From NCBI RefSeq assembly GCF_007671675.1, contig NZ_VCGW01000002.1, forward strand, positions 310,001 to 374,000: a stretch of DNA of 64,000 nucleotides, written 5' to 3'. The translations under genes and the position numbers were made by a program. The notes under the pieces are model-generated. The model had not been told where the DNA came from, searched no databases, and was given only the letters and a program-made list of their open reading frames with translations. This DNA is from Marinobacter maritimus (GTDB lineage: Bacteria > Pseudomonadota > Gammaproteobacteria > Pseudomonadales > Oleiphilaceae). Of this stretch, positions 44,485 through 53,849 are shown one piece after another. The stretch's first letter is position 1. Every line of letters starts with the position of its first letter.

Positions 44485-46137
44485 ATGCCTCAAAGTCCCT
44501 CTTCCGAGGTACGAAGAAAACTGGAAACCCTTCGGAATCGTTTTCGCGATAAAACGATACGTGAAATTGAAGGATTGGTCGCCAGTATCTTTAATGCATC
44601 CCGGCACCCAGGCGCTACCGAAGACCTGATCGCCGCTTATCAGCTCCTGCACAGGCTGGCTGGCTCGGCTGGTACCTTGGGCTTCACTCAGCTCGGCGAG
44701 CAGGCCCGCAAGCTCGAAATTGCCATAAAACCCCTTGCCGATCGCGTCGCTGCGGGTGCTGACAGCGAACCTGTCCAGCTTGAGTTAAAGCATTTGCTGG
44801 CTGCAGGCTATGAGAGTGATATTGTCGGTCTTGGCAAATTTTTGGGCACAGTCGAACCCGTCTCAACCCAGTGGCATCAGCCGCGGCCCGCAGATGCTGA
44901 TAACACGTCTGTGCTGTTGATTCTCGAACCGGACCCTGCACTTGCCGAGCAGATATTGAGGGGCCTTGCACTCTATGGTTATCGGTTGCGCATTCTGAGC
45001 AATGGTCAGGCGTGGTCAGACAGCATGGACGATGTTGACCTGGTGATTGTCCGAGATGTTCTGCTGCAGGATGAGGGGGGGCACTGGTTGCCCAGGCTGC
45101 ACGATCACCCTGTGATCTGTTTCAGCGAGGCCCATGACTTTACCACCCGTTACCGTCTGGCAAATCTGGGCGTCGATGCCTGCATTGATGAGCCCCAGGA
45201 TATTCCCGCTCTTGCAGACCGTATAGAACAGCTCCTTGCTGAGGGGCTGACCACGCTTACCGGTCGAGTGATGATTGTTGATGATGACAGCGAGCTGTTG
45301 GAGCACTACCGATTGGTACTCACCAGTGGTGGGCTGCTGGTGCGGGCCGTGGGCGACCCTTCACGCTTGCTGTCGGAGCTGTCAGAGTTCCGGCCGGATA
45401 TTCTGTTAATGGACGTTCAAATGGGTCCATACGACGGACCGGTTCTCGCTCGGATGTTGCGGTTTCAGGCAGAGTGGCTCAGCTTGCCTATTATTTTCTT
45501 TTCGTCTGAAGAAGATCGCGATTTGCAACTGGATGTGCTTGCACGCGGTGGTGATGATTTTGTCACCAAGCCGGTATCCGATGAGTTTTTACTACGCACG
45601 GCTAGAATCCGGTGCTACCGCGCGAGGCAACTTGGCAAACTGGTATCACTGGACAGTCTCACTGGCCTGCTGAAACACGCTCTTGCTAAAACAGAGCTGA
45701 ACCGGGAATACGCGCGTTCTGCCCGCACAGGGCATGATTCGGCGGTTGCCATGTTGGATCTGGATCATTTCAAGCAAGTGAATGATTCCTACGGTCACGG
45801 GACCGGCGACATGGTCATCAAAGCCTTGTCCAATCTACTCCGCCACCGGTTGCGCAAGACGGACATTATCGGCCGTTACGGGGGTGAGGAATTTGTCATT
45901 GTGTTACCCGAGTGCTCACTGGAGAAAACCGTTGAGGTACTTGAAGCACTGAGTCAGGATTTTGCGCGGCTGGTGTTCAATGCTGGCAACGAAGAATTTT
46001 CAGTGACCTTTAGCGCTGGCGTTGCCTTACTGACTGCCTATGAGTCCGGTGAACAGGCTATCGAGGCCGCAGATCGGGCTCTCTATCAACGCAAACGCGC
46101 AGGGCGCAACGGCGTTACTGTGGCGTCAGGAGACTAA
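44485..46137 (+). CDS. HPt-REC-REC-GGDEF diguanylate cyclase
   Basis: The 550-residue protein has an N-terminal histidine phosphotransfer domain (His56 in LLHRLAGSAGTLGF) and a degenerate receiver (about 142-240, with Glu where the conserved Lys should be, IDEPQD). An intact receiver follows (about 262-380: VDDD, LLMDVQM, VTKPV), then a GGDEF domain. The cyclase site is GGEEF and an RxxD inhibitory site (RKTD) lies 5 residues before it, so it is predicted to be active and product-inhibited. It heads an operon that faces two histidine kinases lacking receivers, making a multistep phosphorelay into c-di-GMP synthesis likely. Confidence 0.93.
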   Translation: MPQSPSSEVRRKLETLRNRFRDKTIREIEGLVASIFNASRHPGATEDLIAAYQLLHRLAGSAGTLGFTQLGEQARKLEIAIKPLADRVAAGADSEPVQLELKHLLAAGYESDIVGLGKFLGTVEPVSTQWHQPRPADADNTSVLLILEPDPALAEQILRGLALYGYRLRILSNGQAWSDSMDDVDLVIVRDVLLQDEGGHWLPRLHDHPVICFSEAHDFTTRYRLANLGVDACIDEPQDIPALADRIEQLLAEGLTTLTGRVMIVDDDSELLEHYRLVLTSGGLLVRAVGDPSRLLSELSEFRPDILLMDVQMGPYDGPVLARMLRFQAEWLSLPIIFFSSEEDRDLQLDVLARGGDDFVTKPVSDEFLLRTARIRCYRARQLGKLVSLDSLTGLLKHALAKTELNREYARSARTGHDSAVAMLDLDHFKQVNDSYGHGTGDMVIKALSNLLRHRLRKTDIIGRYGGEEFVIVLPECSLEKTVEVLEALSQDFARLVFNAGNEEFSVTFSAGVALLTAYESGEQAIEAADRALYQRKRAGRNGVTVASGD

Positions 46138-46171
46138 CCGTGAGTGCTTGTCGCGATTTGAGAGTGGCACG

Positions 46172-47323
46172 ATGCATGTATTGATTCTTGAAGACGATGA
46201 AATGATAGGCGATTTGCTGGGGACTATCGTGGCAAGCGCCTGCCCGGGCGTCAAAATAGGTCTTTTCGGTCTGTTGGAGCAGGCGCTCCGCAGCTGGCAG
46301 CAACAACCCGCAAATCTGATTATTACCGACTGGAACCTGCCCGATGGCTCCGGGCTGGATTTGATTCGAGAGGTCAGAAGGACCAGTGCTGACACGCCTG
46401 TTCTCATGATCAGCGGTCGTGCTGACCGTAATTCTATCCTCGCTGCCGCTCATCTGGGGATTAGTGGCTATATCAGCAAGCCATTCCAGGTGGATGCGCT
46501 GCATAAGCGGCTCACGGAGCTGATGCCGACTTTGACCGCACAGAAAAGAGGGGGGAGCAGCTTGTATGAGAAAATGGAGGCTGCCTGTAATTCAGCGATC
46601 CAGTTGCCGGGTCAGATTGACACTGGCGACGTTCTTGCCCTAATGGAGAAACGCGACGAACTGGATGCAACCATGCTTGCAGAGCGATGGAAGCAGGTGC
46701 CGGCCCTGAGTGCCAAAATGTTGGATGTCGCCAACAGCGCGTCGTTCAGACGCTCCGGAACGGCGGTCAAAACACCCAGAGAGGCGATCAGCACGATTGG
46801 CGTTGCCATGGCTTTGAATCAGGCACTTGCTTTATCTCTGGATATCGCCGGTAAGCTGGCCTGCCCGCGCTTGGCTGAACGCGCGCGCCTTGAGCAGGAG
46901 CAGGCGCTGCGAATTGCTGAGGCAGCCCGCACGCTGGCGAAAAAGGTGGGAGAAAACCCTGCGCCGTATTACACGGCAGGATTGCTAAGTAAGGCCGGAG
47001 AGTTGGCGGCCCTGAAAGTGCTGCAGAACCAGTGTGACGAGAGTGGTGAGCCGCCGGAGTTTGAACAGATTGACTCCGCCATTACCTACTGGGCAGAAAA
47101 GTTGGGCAATCGCATCAAGGTGCAATGGCGTTTACCGCTGGATCTCAGGGAATTGATTGGTGCCGTATACTTTTTGAGCCGAAGCAATGTCAGCCGATCG
47201 AAACTGGTTATGCGTGCCGCTGCTTTGATGGCTGCGGAGCAGATCGAGGGCCCGGAGTGTCGCACATTATTGCGAAGGCTTGGGATTGAGCACGAACAGA
47301 AGGGACTGGACGATGCCAGATAA
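46172..47323 (+). CDS. REC-HDOD response regulator
   Basis: The 383-residue protein has a receiver domain (acidic EDDE, phospho-Asp in LIITDWNLPDG, Lys in ISKPFQ) and a C-terminal HDOD domain (about 150-360). HDOD domains resemble HD hydrolases but lack the metal-binding residues and act in signalling or RNA control. The start at 46172 gives a normal receiver N-terminus; the open frame extends upstream only into the cyclase gene. It overlaps the next receiver gene by 11 bases. Confidence 0.87.
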   Translation: MHVLILEDDEMIGDLLGTIVASACPGVKIGLFGLLEQALRSWQQQPANLIITDWNLPDGSGLDLIREVRRTSADTPVLMISGRADRNSILAAAHLGISGYISKPFQVDALHKRLTELMPTLTAQKRGGSSLYEKMEAACNSAIQLPGQIDTGDVLALMEKRDELDATMLAERWKQVPALSAKMLDVANSASFRRSGTAVKTPREAISTIGVAMALNQALALSLDIAGKLACPRLAERARLEQEQALRIAEAARTLAKKVGENPAPYYTAGLLSKAGELAALKVLQNQCDESGEPPEFEQIDSAITYWAEKLGNRIKVQWRLPLDLRELIGAVYFLSRSNVSRSKLVMRAAALMAAEQIEGPECRTLLRRLGIEHEQKGLDDAR

Positions 47324-47711
47324 AGGCCTTAAGCGGATTCTGATGATTGAAGATGAGCCGGATATCCGCGCAGTAGCGGAGCTCGCTCTGGAGGCTATTG
47401 GCGGGTTTGAACTGACGGCCTGTGAATCAGGGCAGCAGGCGTTGGAACAGATTGACCGGTGTAAACCCCAGCTTATTGTTCTGGATGTCATGATGCCGGG
47501 CATGGATGGCCCGACGACCCTGAAAGCTATCCGGCGTTTGCCGGACTATGCCGCCACACCGGCGGTGTTCATGACCGCGAAGGTGCAGAGTGACGAAGTT
47601 CAAGGTTATCTTGCACAAGGTGCCTCAGGTGTTATTCCCAAGCCGTTTGATCCGCTGACACTGGCCGACCAGATAAGGGAAATCTGGAACGAAGCCTGTG
47701 CGATCAGTTAA
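47313..47711 (+). CDS. single-domain response regulator (CheY-like)
   Basis: The 132-residue protein is a lone receiver with all key residues: IEDEPD acidic pocket, phospho-Asp in LIVLDVMMPGMDG, Thr in FMTAK and Lys in IPKPFD. It lacks any output domain, so it is probably a phosphate shuttle to or from the HPt module encoded upstream. The ATG at 47313 is preferred because GGGA lies about 8 bases upstream. It ends the operon. Confidence 0.9.
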   Translation: MPDKGLKRILMIEDEPDIRAVAELALEAIGGFELTACESGQQALEQIDRCKPQLIVLDVMMPGMDGPTTLKAIRRLPDYAATPAVFMTAKVQSDEVQGYLAQGASGVIPKPFDPLTLADQIREIWNEACAIS

Positions 47712-47752
47712 GCTCTTGCCGGTTTTTACTGTCACTACCCGAAAAGGTTGCC

Positions 47753-48070
47753 ATGTCCTCCCGCAATAACGATGAAACCAAAGCCAGACTCAATCTGGAA
47801 ACCTCCCGTATACGCTGGCACGAGCTGCAAACCTACTACGCCCGGGGGCAGGTGGTGCGCGTGGGCGCAGGCCTGGATCTGCTGGATGTGGCTTGCGAAC
47901 TGGTGGCAGATAATCGAACGCTTTTTGAGCAATGGCTAGCCGCCGGCGACGTAGGGGATGTATCACCCGACCTCGCCCGCGTTTGGTACGACCGCAATGC
48001 AGAACTCTGGGCTGTGGTTATAGCGCCCTGGGTACTGGTTCAGGATCGTTCTGACGCCTCGGTGCATTGA
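47753..48070 (+). CDS. DUF2288 family protein
   Basis: The 105-residue protein matches the DUF2288 pattern: TSRIRWHELQTYYARG, a GLDLLDVACELVADN segment and LWAVVIAPWVLVQDR near the C-terminus. Function is unknown. Its TGA overlaps the ATG of the next gene, so the two are translationally coupled, which is a mild hint of functional linkage. Confidence 0.88.
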   Translation: MSSRNNDETKARLNLETSRIRWHELQTYYARGQVVRVGAGLDLLDVACELVADNRTLFEQWLAAGDVGDVSPDLARVWYDRNAELWAVVIAPWVLVQDRSDASVH

Positions 48071-48981
48071 TGCTGACAGGTGCCTTGCTGATTCTTGCGC
48101 CATTGTTTCTGGGCTTTGCCTTGTCGCTGAAAAACCGCCGCCTGATGACGGTTATTCATTACTCCGTTGAAGCGTTGGTGTATTTCATTCTGGCGCTGCT
48201 GGGCTTTAGCCTGGGTCAGATGGAAGGGTTAACGAGCCAGCTTGGAACCATGGCTGGCCATATGTCTGCTCTTGTCGTGGTTCTGTTCATGGCCAATATG
48301 ACTGGGCTGTGGCTGCTTCACCGTTGGAAGCCGATGACGCCTGTAACCAAAGACACGGGCTCGGCGGGCGCGGGCTACCTGCGTCTGTTCATGGCCGCGC
48401 TGAAGCCTATGCTCGCAGTGCTGGCAGGCGTGCTATCGGGCTATTTCCTGCTGCCAAAACTGCCACAGGCGGAACAACTGGCCACTTGGTCCCTCATGCT
48501 CTTGCTGTTTCTGATTGGCCTGCAATTGCGCAATGCCGGGCTTTCCCTGCGTAAGCTGCTGATGAACACTCAGGGGTTGGGCATTGCGCTGGTGCTTGTG
48601 CTCAGCTCTTTGCTGGCGGGCGTGCTGCTGTTTCCTGTGCTGGGCCTGCCCTGGCATGATGTACTCGCCCTGGCCTCGGGGTTTGGCTGGTACTCGCTCT
48701 CCGGAATCGTGATTGGGGAAGCCCTTGGTCCTGCCTGGGGCGGTGTGGCATTTCTTAACGATGTGCTGCGTGAGATTATTGCGCTGGCCATTATTCCGCT
48801 GCTTATTGGCAGCCGGCCTGCCATGGCCATTGGTTATGGTGGGGCCACCGCCATGGACTTCACCCTCCCGGTTATACGCAGTAACGGCGGTTTGAGCTGT
48901 GTGCCGGTTGCTATCGCCTCAGGGTTTCTGCTGTCCTTTCTGTCGCCGGTTCTGATGGGTGTTTTTCTGTCTCTTGGCTAG
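48070..48981 (+). CDS. lysO: LysO family lysine exporter-like membrane protein
   Basis: The 303-residue protein has about eight transmembrane helices and matches the LysO/YbjE (DUF340) family, whose E. coli member exports lysine and thialysine. The family's characteristic second-half motif is present: GWYSLSGIVIGEALGP, then GGATAMDFTLPVIRSNGG. Length agrees with the family. Substrate identity here is inferred by family only. Confidence 0.87.
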   Translation: MLTGALLILAPLFLGFALSLKNRRLMTVIHYSVEALVYFILALLGFSLGQMEGLTSQLGTMAGHMSALVVVLFMANMTGLWLLHRWKPMTPVTKDTGSAGAGYLRLFMAALKPMLAVLAGVLSGYFLLPKLPQAEQLATWSLMLLLFLIGLQLRNAGLSLRKLLMNTQGLGIALVLVLSSLLAGVLLFPVLGLPWHDVLALASGFGWYSLSGIVIGEALGPAWGGVAFLNDVLREIIALAIIPLLIGSRPAMAIGYGGATAMDFTLPVIRSNGGLSCVPVAIASGFLLSFLSPVLMGVFLSLG

Positions 48982-48987
48982 CCAGGC

Positions 48988-49784
48988 TCAGGAAAGAAAC
49001 TTTCGTACGTCAATTTTATACTCATCGGGATCGACGGCGCGCAAAATGCAGTCCTGATTGCCTGCTTTCGAAAGGTCAATGGTTGCAACAGTAATCGGCA
49101 TCCGGAATTTGGTGTGGTACATCACCCTTACAACAGGCAGCCGCTGATCCACCTCGTTGATTTCAATCACAACGCCGAGCCGGCCGCTGTCGAGCAAAAC
49201 CAGTGATCCTACCGGGTATAAGCCGATACAACGGATGAACTGCTTGACCAGTGCCGGGTCCAAGTGATTTCCGCTCCATTCCAGAAGTTTCTTGAGGCCT
49301 TGGGTGGGCGTCATGGCCCGGTGATAAACACGGTCGGCGGTAATTGCGTCGTACACATCGGTAATGGCTACCATGCGGCCGTAAACGGAAATCTCCTCGC
49401 CTTTGAGGCCTTCCGGATAGCCGGTGCCATCCATGCGTTCGTGGTGCTGGGCTGCGGTGATCACCGTGAGTTCACCGATGCCCTCGGTTGCAGACAGAAT
49501 ATCGTGGGAATGCCGGGCATGAAGTTTCATGACTTCATACTCTTCCGGTGACAGGCGCCCTGGCTTGTGCAATACCCCGTCGGGGGTCAGTATCTTGCCA
49601 AGGTCGTGCAGCAGGGCGCCAAAACATAAACAAACTGCACTCCCATCTTGCGGATTTTTTCGAGGGTTTCCTCGCGTTTGATAATACCGAGCCTGCGCTG
49701 GGTGTTATGGGGAATCCAGTCGTTGTTGAGGTCAGTGATGTACATTCCGACTTTCAGGGCGGATATGGGGATGCGTTTGATCAT
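48988..49784 (-). pseudogene. HD-GYP phosphodiesterase gene disrupted by internal deletion and frameshift
   Basis: The first part (49784 to about 49620) encodes a normal DUF3391 N-terminus (MIKRIPISALKVGMYITDL... ending MGVQFVYV). The frame then shifts, and the second part continues from GALLHDLGKIL through HHERMDGTGYP and DVYDAIT to the C-terminus. Intact relatives have roughly 80-120 residues between these two parts, including the first metal-binding His of the HD domain; here they are missing. The start overlaps the TatD stop (ATGA). The product is almost certainly inactive as a c-di-GMP phosphodiesterase. Confidence 0.85.
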
Positions 49785-50590
49785 TGCATGGGGAAAAACG
49801 TTCTCAGGCTGTTGTTGTAGGTTTGGACAATAACGTCTTCCAGCGGCAGTTCTTTCACCTCGGCGATCTTTTCCGCTACAAATGGCAAATAGAAAGGCGC
49901 ATTTTCGCGGCCACGATAAGGCACGGGTGTTAGAAACGGAGCGTCGGTTTCCAGAAGAATCTGGCTGATGGGCGCCATACGAACAATATCCCGCACGTTT
50001 TCAGCTTTGTTGAAGGTCGTAATCCCATTAAAGCCGAGATTCCAGCCTTGATCCAGTGCATATCTTGCAAGACCCGGCCCCGATGTGAAGCTGTGGATGA
50101 CGCCACGGCGATCGAGGGACCGTTCGAACTCTTTGAGTATGGCGATGGTATCCTCGTCTGCATCACGGCTGTGGATAACCACCGGGCGGTCGCTGTCGCA
50201 GGCAATCTGAAGCTGGCGCCGGAATACCTCGCGTTGGATGGAGCGATCAGCGTTGTCATAAAAATAATCCAGCCCTATCTCGCCCACCGCAACGATCTTG
50301 TCGTCCCGGGTGTGAGCGCGGATTTCAGCTTCAACGGCATCGCTGTAACTTTCCGCCTCGTGCGGGTGGACGCCTTGTGTTCCGTAAAGCCACGGAGCCT
50401 TTGTGCTTAGTTCACGTACCTGCGCCAGATTGCCTGGTGCGACAGCGATGGTAATCACGCGCTCAATGTTCACCTTTTGCGTCTGCTCCAGGGTTTCTTC
50501 GAGAGGACGCTCCTTGAGGTAGTCCAAGTGACAGTGAGTTTCTATGATCGGGTGATCGAATACGGGAATCTCGCGACGTTTTTTACTCAT
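49781..50590 (-). CDS. TatD family metal-dependent hydrolase
   Basis: The 269-residue TIM-barrel enzyme has the N-terminal metal motif ETHCHLD and later GEIGLDYFY, VVIHSRDADEDTI and ILLETDAPFLTP. These are the four landmark regions of TatD-type deoxyribonucleases and related hydrolases. Length is usual. It is upstream of and coupled to the broken HD-GYP gene. Confidence 0.92.
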   Translation of the reverse strand: MSKKRREIPVFDHPIIETHCHLDYLKERPLEETLEQTQKVNIERVITIAVAPGNLAQVRELSTKAPWLYGTQGVHPHEAESYSDAVEAEIRAHTRDDKIVAVGEIGLDYFYDNADRSIQREVFRRQLQIACDSDRPVVIHSRDADEDTIAILKEFERSLDRRGVIHSFTSGPGLARYALDQGWNLGFNGITTFNKAENVRDIVRMAPISQILLETDAPFLTPVPYRGRENAPFYLPFVAEKIAEVKELPLEDVIVQTYNNSLRTFFPMQ

Positions 50591-50701
50591 GGGCAGGTGC
50601 TAGGCTCCGATTCAGGCGGACAATTCGACGGCTACTCTTTAGTTTGGCTGCTACGCTTAGGCTCAAGAGGACAAGCTTACCAGCTGTCTGTTTATTGGCC
50701 T

Positions 50702-50735
50702 ACATTCATCGGTAAAGGGTTCCCTTGATGAATGT
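50702..50735. promoter_or_regulatory. inverted repeat upstream of the dadA-like gene
   Basis: ACATTCATC and GATGAATGT are 9-bp perfect inverted repeats, with AAGGG / CCCTT forming an inner stem. The element ends 34 bases before the start at 50770. It may be an operator or a leader hairpin; no T-run suggests termination. Confidence 0.35.
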
Positions 50736-50769
50736 CGCGGCTCACATTTAATTCGGGATGGAGGTGCAG

Positions 50770-52041
50770 ATGCACGTTGTCGTTATTGGTGGTGGCGTTG
50801 TGGGTGTAACCACAGCCTTTGAATTGAGCCGTCGTGGTCACCAGGTCATGGTGCTTGAACGCCATAGCATCGCCGGCAATGAGACCAGCAAAGGCAACGC
50901 GGCGCAGCGTTCTTACGGCGTGGTTTACCCCTGGGCAGACCCCAGCATGGTATTCAAAGCACTGCCTTGGCTGTTCAAACAGGACGGCCCCCTGAAACTG
51001 CGTATGCCGCCTTCGCTGGACGCCGTGCAGTTCATGTTTTCGACGCTGCGCTATGCCTGGTCGCCTGGCCTGTTCGGTTTCAACAAGCGCGCCATGCTTC
51101 GCCTTGGCATTCATAGCCGTGAGCGCTTTCTAAAATTGGAAGACGAGCTGGATCTCGCGTTTGATGGCGGGCATCGCGGTTTGTTACACCTTGCCAGCAC
51201 GCCTGACGAGCTGGAAGCCTACCGGGGCACGCAGCAGCTGTTGAATGAAATGGGCATCGCCTCCCGACTGCTGACGCCTGAGCAGGTATACGAAGCAGAG
51301 CCAGGCATGGCCCGCAACGGCCCGTTGTATGGCGCCCTGAGTTACGATACCGACGGCACAGGCGACTGCCACCTGTTTTCCCAGGGGCTTGCCAAGGCTT
51401 GCGAAGACAAAGGCGTTCAGTTCCGTTACAGCGTTCAGGTTGAGCGGCTGAAGGCTAACAGTCAGGCTGTCGAAGCGGTGATACTGCGCAACGAAAATGG
51501 CCAACAGGAAACCCTGGCTGCGGACGCGTTTGTGATCAGTGCCGGTTGCTGGTCTCCGGAGCTGGTTCGGCCTCTGGGCCTTAAACTGCCTATATACCCG
51601 GTCAAAGGCTACAGCATTACTGTGCCGCTGAAAAACCCGGAAAGGGCGCCGGTTTCCACGATCCATGACGACAACTACAAAGTCGTATCGACGCGCCTGG
51701 GTGACCGTTTGCGCTCCACCGGCTTTGTGGAGCTGGCCGATTTCAACCGTGATATTCCCGAAGCGCGTATTGCTACCATCCGGAAATCCGTGGAATCCCG
51801 CTACCCGGGTTGTGCAGACCTGAGTGCCGCGGAAACCTGGACCGGCTTTCGCCCAATGACGCCGGATGGCCCTGCCATTATCGGGCGCGGGCCGCGCAAC
51901 AATCTCTATCTCAATACCGGACACGGCACCTTTGGCTGGACCTTCTCAGCGGGCAGTGCGGATGTGATCGCCCAGGTGATTGACGGTGAAAAACCGGCGG
52001 TTTGCCTGGATGCCTTCCGTCCGGGACGCTATCAGGAGTGA
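50770..52041 (+). CDS. dadA: D-amino-acid dehydrogenase-like FAD oxidoreductase
   Basis: The 423-residue protein belongs to the DadA/DAO family of FAD-dependent oxidoreductases. A dinucleotide-binding fold with VVIGGGVVGVTTAFELSRRG opens the protein, and the C-terminus contains the usual GFRPMTPDGPAIIGRG and LYLNTGHGTFGWT segments. D-amino-acid oxidation is the likely reaction, with electrons passed to the respiratory chain. The ATG at 50770 has GGAGG 5 bases upstream; an ATG at 50758 is less well placed. No alanine racemase gene lies alongside, unlike the dadAX operon, so the exact substrate is open. Confidence 0.85.
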   Translation: MHVVVIGGGVVGVTTAFELSRRGHQVMVLERHSIAGNETSKGNAAQRSYGVVYPWADPSMVFKALPWLFKQDGPLKLRMPPSLDAVQFMFSTLRYAWSPGLFGFNKRAMLRLGIHSRERFLKLEDELDLAFDGGHRGLLHLASTPDELEAYRGTQQLLNEMGIASRLLTPEQVYEAEPGMARNGPLYGALSYDTDGTGDCHLFSQGLAKACEDKGVQFRYSVQVERLKANSQAVEAVILRNENGQQETLAADAFVISAGCWSPELVRPLGLKLPIYPVKGYSITVPLKNPERAPVSTIHDDNYKVVSTRLGDRLRSTGFVELADFNRDIPEARIATIRKSVESRYPGCADLSAAETWTGFRPMTPDGPAIIGRGPRNNLYLNTGHGTFGWTFSAGSADVIAQVIDGEKPAVCLDAFRPGRYQE

Positions 52042-53306
52042 GTGCTCTCCAGCCAGCGGAATCCTGTTATTCGCGCTGGCAAACGCTCAATGACTGGCTG
52101 CTGTTGCACCGGTCCATCTGGCAGGCAGCACCGTTTACAGAACCAAGACCAGCTTGGGCTCAAAGCTACCCCGGGCTGGCGCGTATGGTGAAAGAACTCA
52201 CCGATGCTGAGTGTGATGAGCTGGTGGATGCGCCCGGCGTAATGGCAAAACATGCGGCCCGATTCCTTCCCGAACTGGCCCTGTATGAGCGATTGACTGG
52301 TTTGCCCGAGTTGTCACCCGGGCTCGCGGATGTCGTGGCAGCGACGCTCCCGGAAGTTCGCGCAACAGACATGCCCGGGCGTAAGCGGGAGCAGGCGGGG
52401 GCCTTTGCGGCAGCGCTTGGACCGCTACAGCACGCCACTCTTGACTGGTGCAGCGGCAAGGGGCATTTGTCGCGAACGCTTGCTGCCCATAGCCAGAAGC
52501 GTGCTGAAGGCTATGAATGGGACCCGCAACTGGTGCTCAGCGGCAACCGGCTCGCCGCGCGCTTTGGAGACTCCGTTCAGATCCACTGTCAGGATGTGAT
52601 GGCGCAGAACCTGTCCATTCCAGGCGCCACTCATGGCGTCGCCCTGCATGCGTGTGGCGATCTTCACCGACAGTTGCTGAGACGAGGCGCTGCTGCTGCA
52701 TTGCCGCGACTGAGCATTTCGCCCTGTTGTTATCACAAGACTTTCCACAAGACCAAGGATGGCATCTATAAGGTTCTCTCCGAGCGTGCAGCGGCCTACG
52801 ACAACAGATTGAAACCACACAGCGATGATCTGCGCCTCGCGGTGCGGGAAACCGTAACGGCGCCGGCTGGGGTCAGAGCGCAAACGCAAACGCTAAGCCA
52901 GTGGCGCCTGGGCTTTGATGGCTTGCAGCGCGCCGTTCGGGGCGACGACCATTACCTGCAGCTGCCTTCGTGTTCTCCACGGCTGATTCGAAAAGGGTTT
53001 TCCGCCTTCTGCCATTGGGCAGCCGAGAAAAAGCAGCTTCGCCTGCCTGAAAACACCGATTTTGATTACTGGCTTGCCCACGGCATACAGCGCCACGCTG
53101 AAGTGCGTCGCTATGAGCTCCTCAGGCATGTGTTTCGCCGGCCGTTAGAGCTGTGGATGGTTCTGGACTACGCCGTTTATCTTGAAGAGCAGGGGTACAG
53201 GGTGCGGCTTGGCCATTTTTGCGCCCGGTCGCTGACGCCCAGGAATTTGTTGCTGGATGCGGTCAGGGTTTGCGGTACTCCACGCGTTCGACACAGCCAT
53301 CTTTGA
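52038..53306 (+). CDS. SAM-dependent methyltransferase (Methyltransf_32 type)
   Basis: The 422-residue protein has a central Rossmann methyltransferase fold with motif I LDWCSGKGHLSRTLA and a later SPCCYHKTF motif. Both are typical of the Methyltransf_32 group. The substrate is unknown; related proteins are proposed to act on RNA or protein. Its GTG start overlaps the dadA stop (GTGA). The last 44 bases overlap the 3' end of the convergent DUF4124 gene. Confidence 0.8.
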   Translation: MSALQPAESCYSRWQTLNDWLLLHRSIWQAAPFTEPRPAWAQSYPGLARMVKELTDAECDELVDAPGVMAKHAARFLPELALYERLTGLPELSPGLADVVAATLPEVRATDMPGRKREQAGAFAAALGPLQHATLDWCSGKGHLSRTLAAHSQKRAEGYEWDPQLVLSGNRLAARFGDSVQIHCQDVMAQNLSIPGATHGVALHACGDLHRQLLRRGAAAALPRLSISPCCYHKTFHKTKDGIYKVLSERAAAYDNRLKPHSDDLRLAVRETVTAPAGVRAQTQTLSQWRLGFDGLQRAVRGDDHYLQLPSCSPRLIRKGFSAFCHWAAEKKQLRLPENTDFDYWLAHGIQRHAEVRRYELLRHVFRRPLELWMVLDYAVYLEEQGYRVRLGHFCARSLTPRNLLLDAVRVCGTPRVRHSHL

Positions 53307-53754
53307 AGTAAACGTAGGTCAGCTCGTAAAGTGCGCCGTAATATCGAGTTTGATAAATCCAGACTTCCTGAGGGCCGCCGTAAGTTTCCGGTGGGTTGCC
53401 GAACGCCCGACGTACATGTTCCCGGGTCATGCCCTCCACAACCTGTTCCCGAATCAGATATCGGCGCAGATCCGTTGAGTTGATAAAACGGCAGGTTTCC
53501 GCTCCCGATGCGGTGTCAGAGGCGTTTTCAGAATTCTCTTTTGGCTCTGGTTCAGCCGCTTCCGGCGCTGGTAGATTCTGATTGAAACTGCCTCCAATGC
53601 GATTATCCCTGAGCTGAATGGCTTCGGCATCTTCGCCACAAGGCGAATCGGAAAAAACCGTGTTGCCGTCTGCACCGATACATCGGAATACCTGAGCTTG
53701 GGTGGGCGTGATGAACGCGAGTAGAAACGCCAGGCTTATCAATAATCTCGGCAT
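53263..53754 (-). CDS. DUF4124-containing exported protein
   Basis: The 163-residue protein has a signal peptide (LLISLAFLLAFITPTQA) and a short DUF4124-like segment right after it (QVFRCIGADGNTVFSDSPC). A Glu/Ala/Pro-rich linker and a C-terminal region with paired cysteines follow. The C-terminal part with REHVRRAFGNPPETYGG resembles SmpA/BamE-type repeats. The start at 53754 puts the signal peptide at the true N-terminus. The function is unknown. Confidence 0.78.
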   Translation of the reverse strand: MPRLLISLAFLLAFITPTQAQVFRCIGADGNTVFSDSPCGEDAEAIQLRDNRIGGSFNQNLPAPEAAEPEPKENSENASDTASGAETCRFINSTDLRRYLIREQVVEGMTREHVRRAFGNPPETYGGPQEVWIYQTRYYGALYELTYVYFKDGCVERVEYRKP

Positions 53755-53790
53755 GGTCTGTTCCCTACTGCTGCGAAAGCTGCCAAAAAG

Positions 53791-53812
53791 AAAGGCGCCC
53801 GAGGGCGCCTTT
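53791..53812 (-). terminator. rho-independent terminator after the OmpA-family porin gene
   Basis: Perfect 10-bp stem AAAGGCGCCC / GGGCGCCTTT with a 2-nt loop. On the minus strand it is followed by CTTTTTGG, 38 bases past the stop of the porin gene. Confidence 0.85.
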
Positions 53813-53849
53813 CCTGATTTCACCTACGTCTGCGTTCGCTCAGGTTGTA

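Noticed and set aside
44383..44652. Longer version of the membrane histidine kinase starting at 44652
   Set aside because: It would overlap the divergent HPt-GGDEF gene by 168 bases; a TTG with an AGGAG site at 44382 gives a normal kinase N-terminus.
53263..53306. Overlap of 44 bases between the methyltransferase and DUF4124 genes as a frameshift signal
   Set aside because: Both proteins have plausible full-length ends, and convergent 3' overlaps of this size are common.
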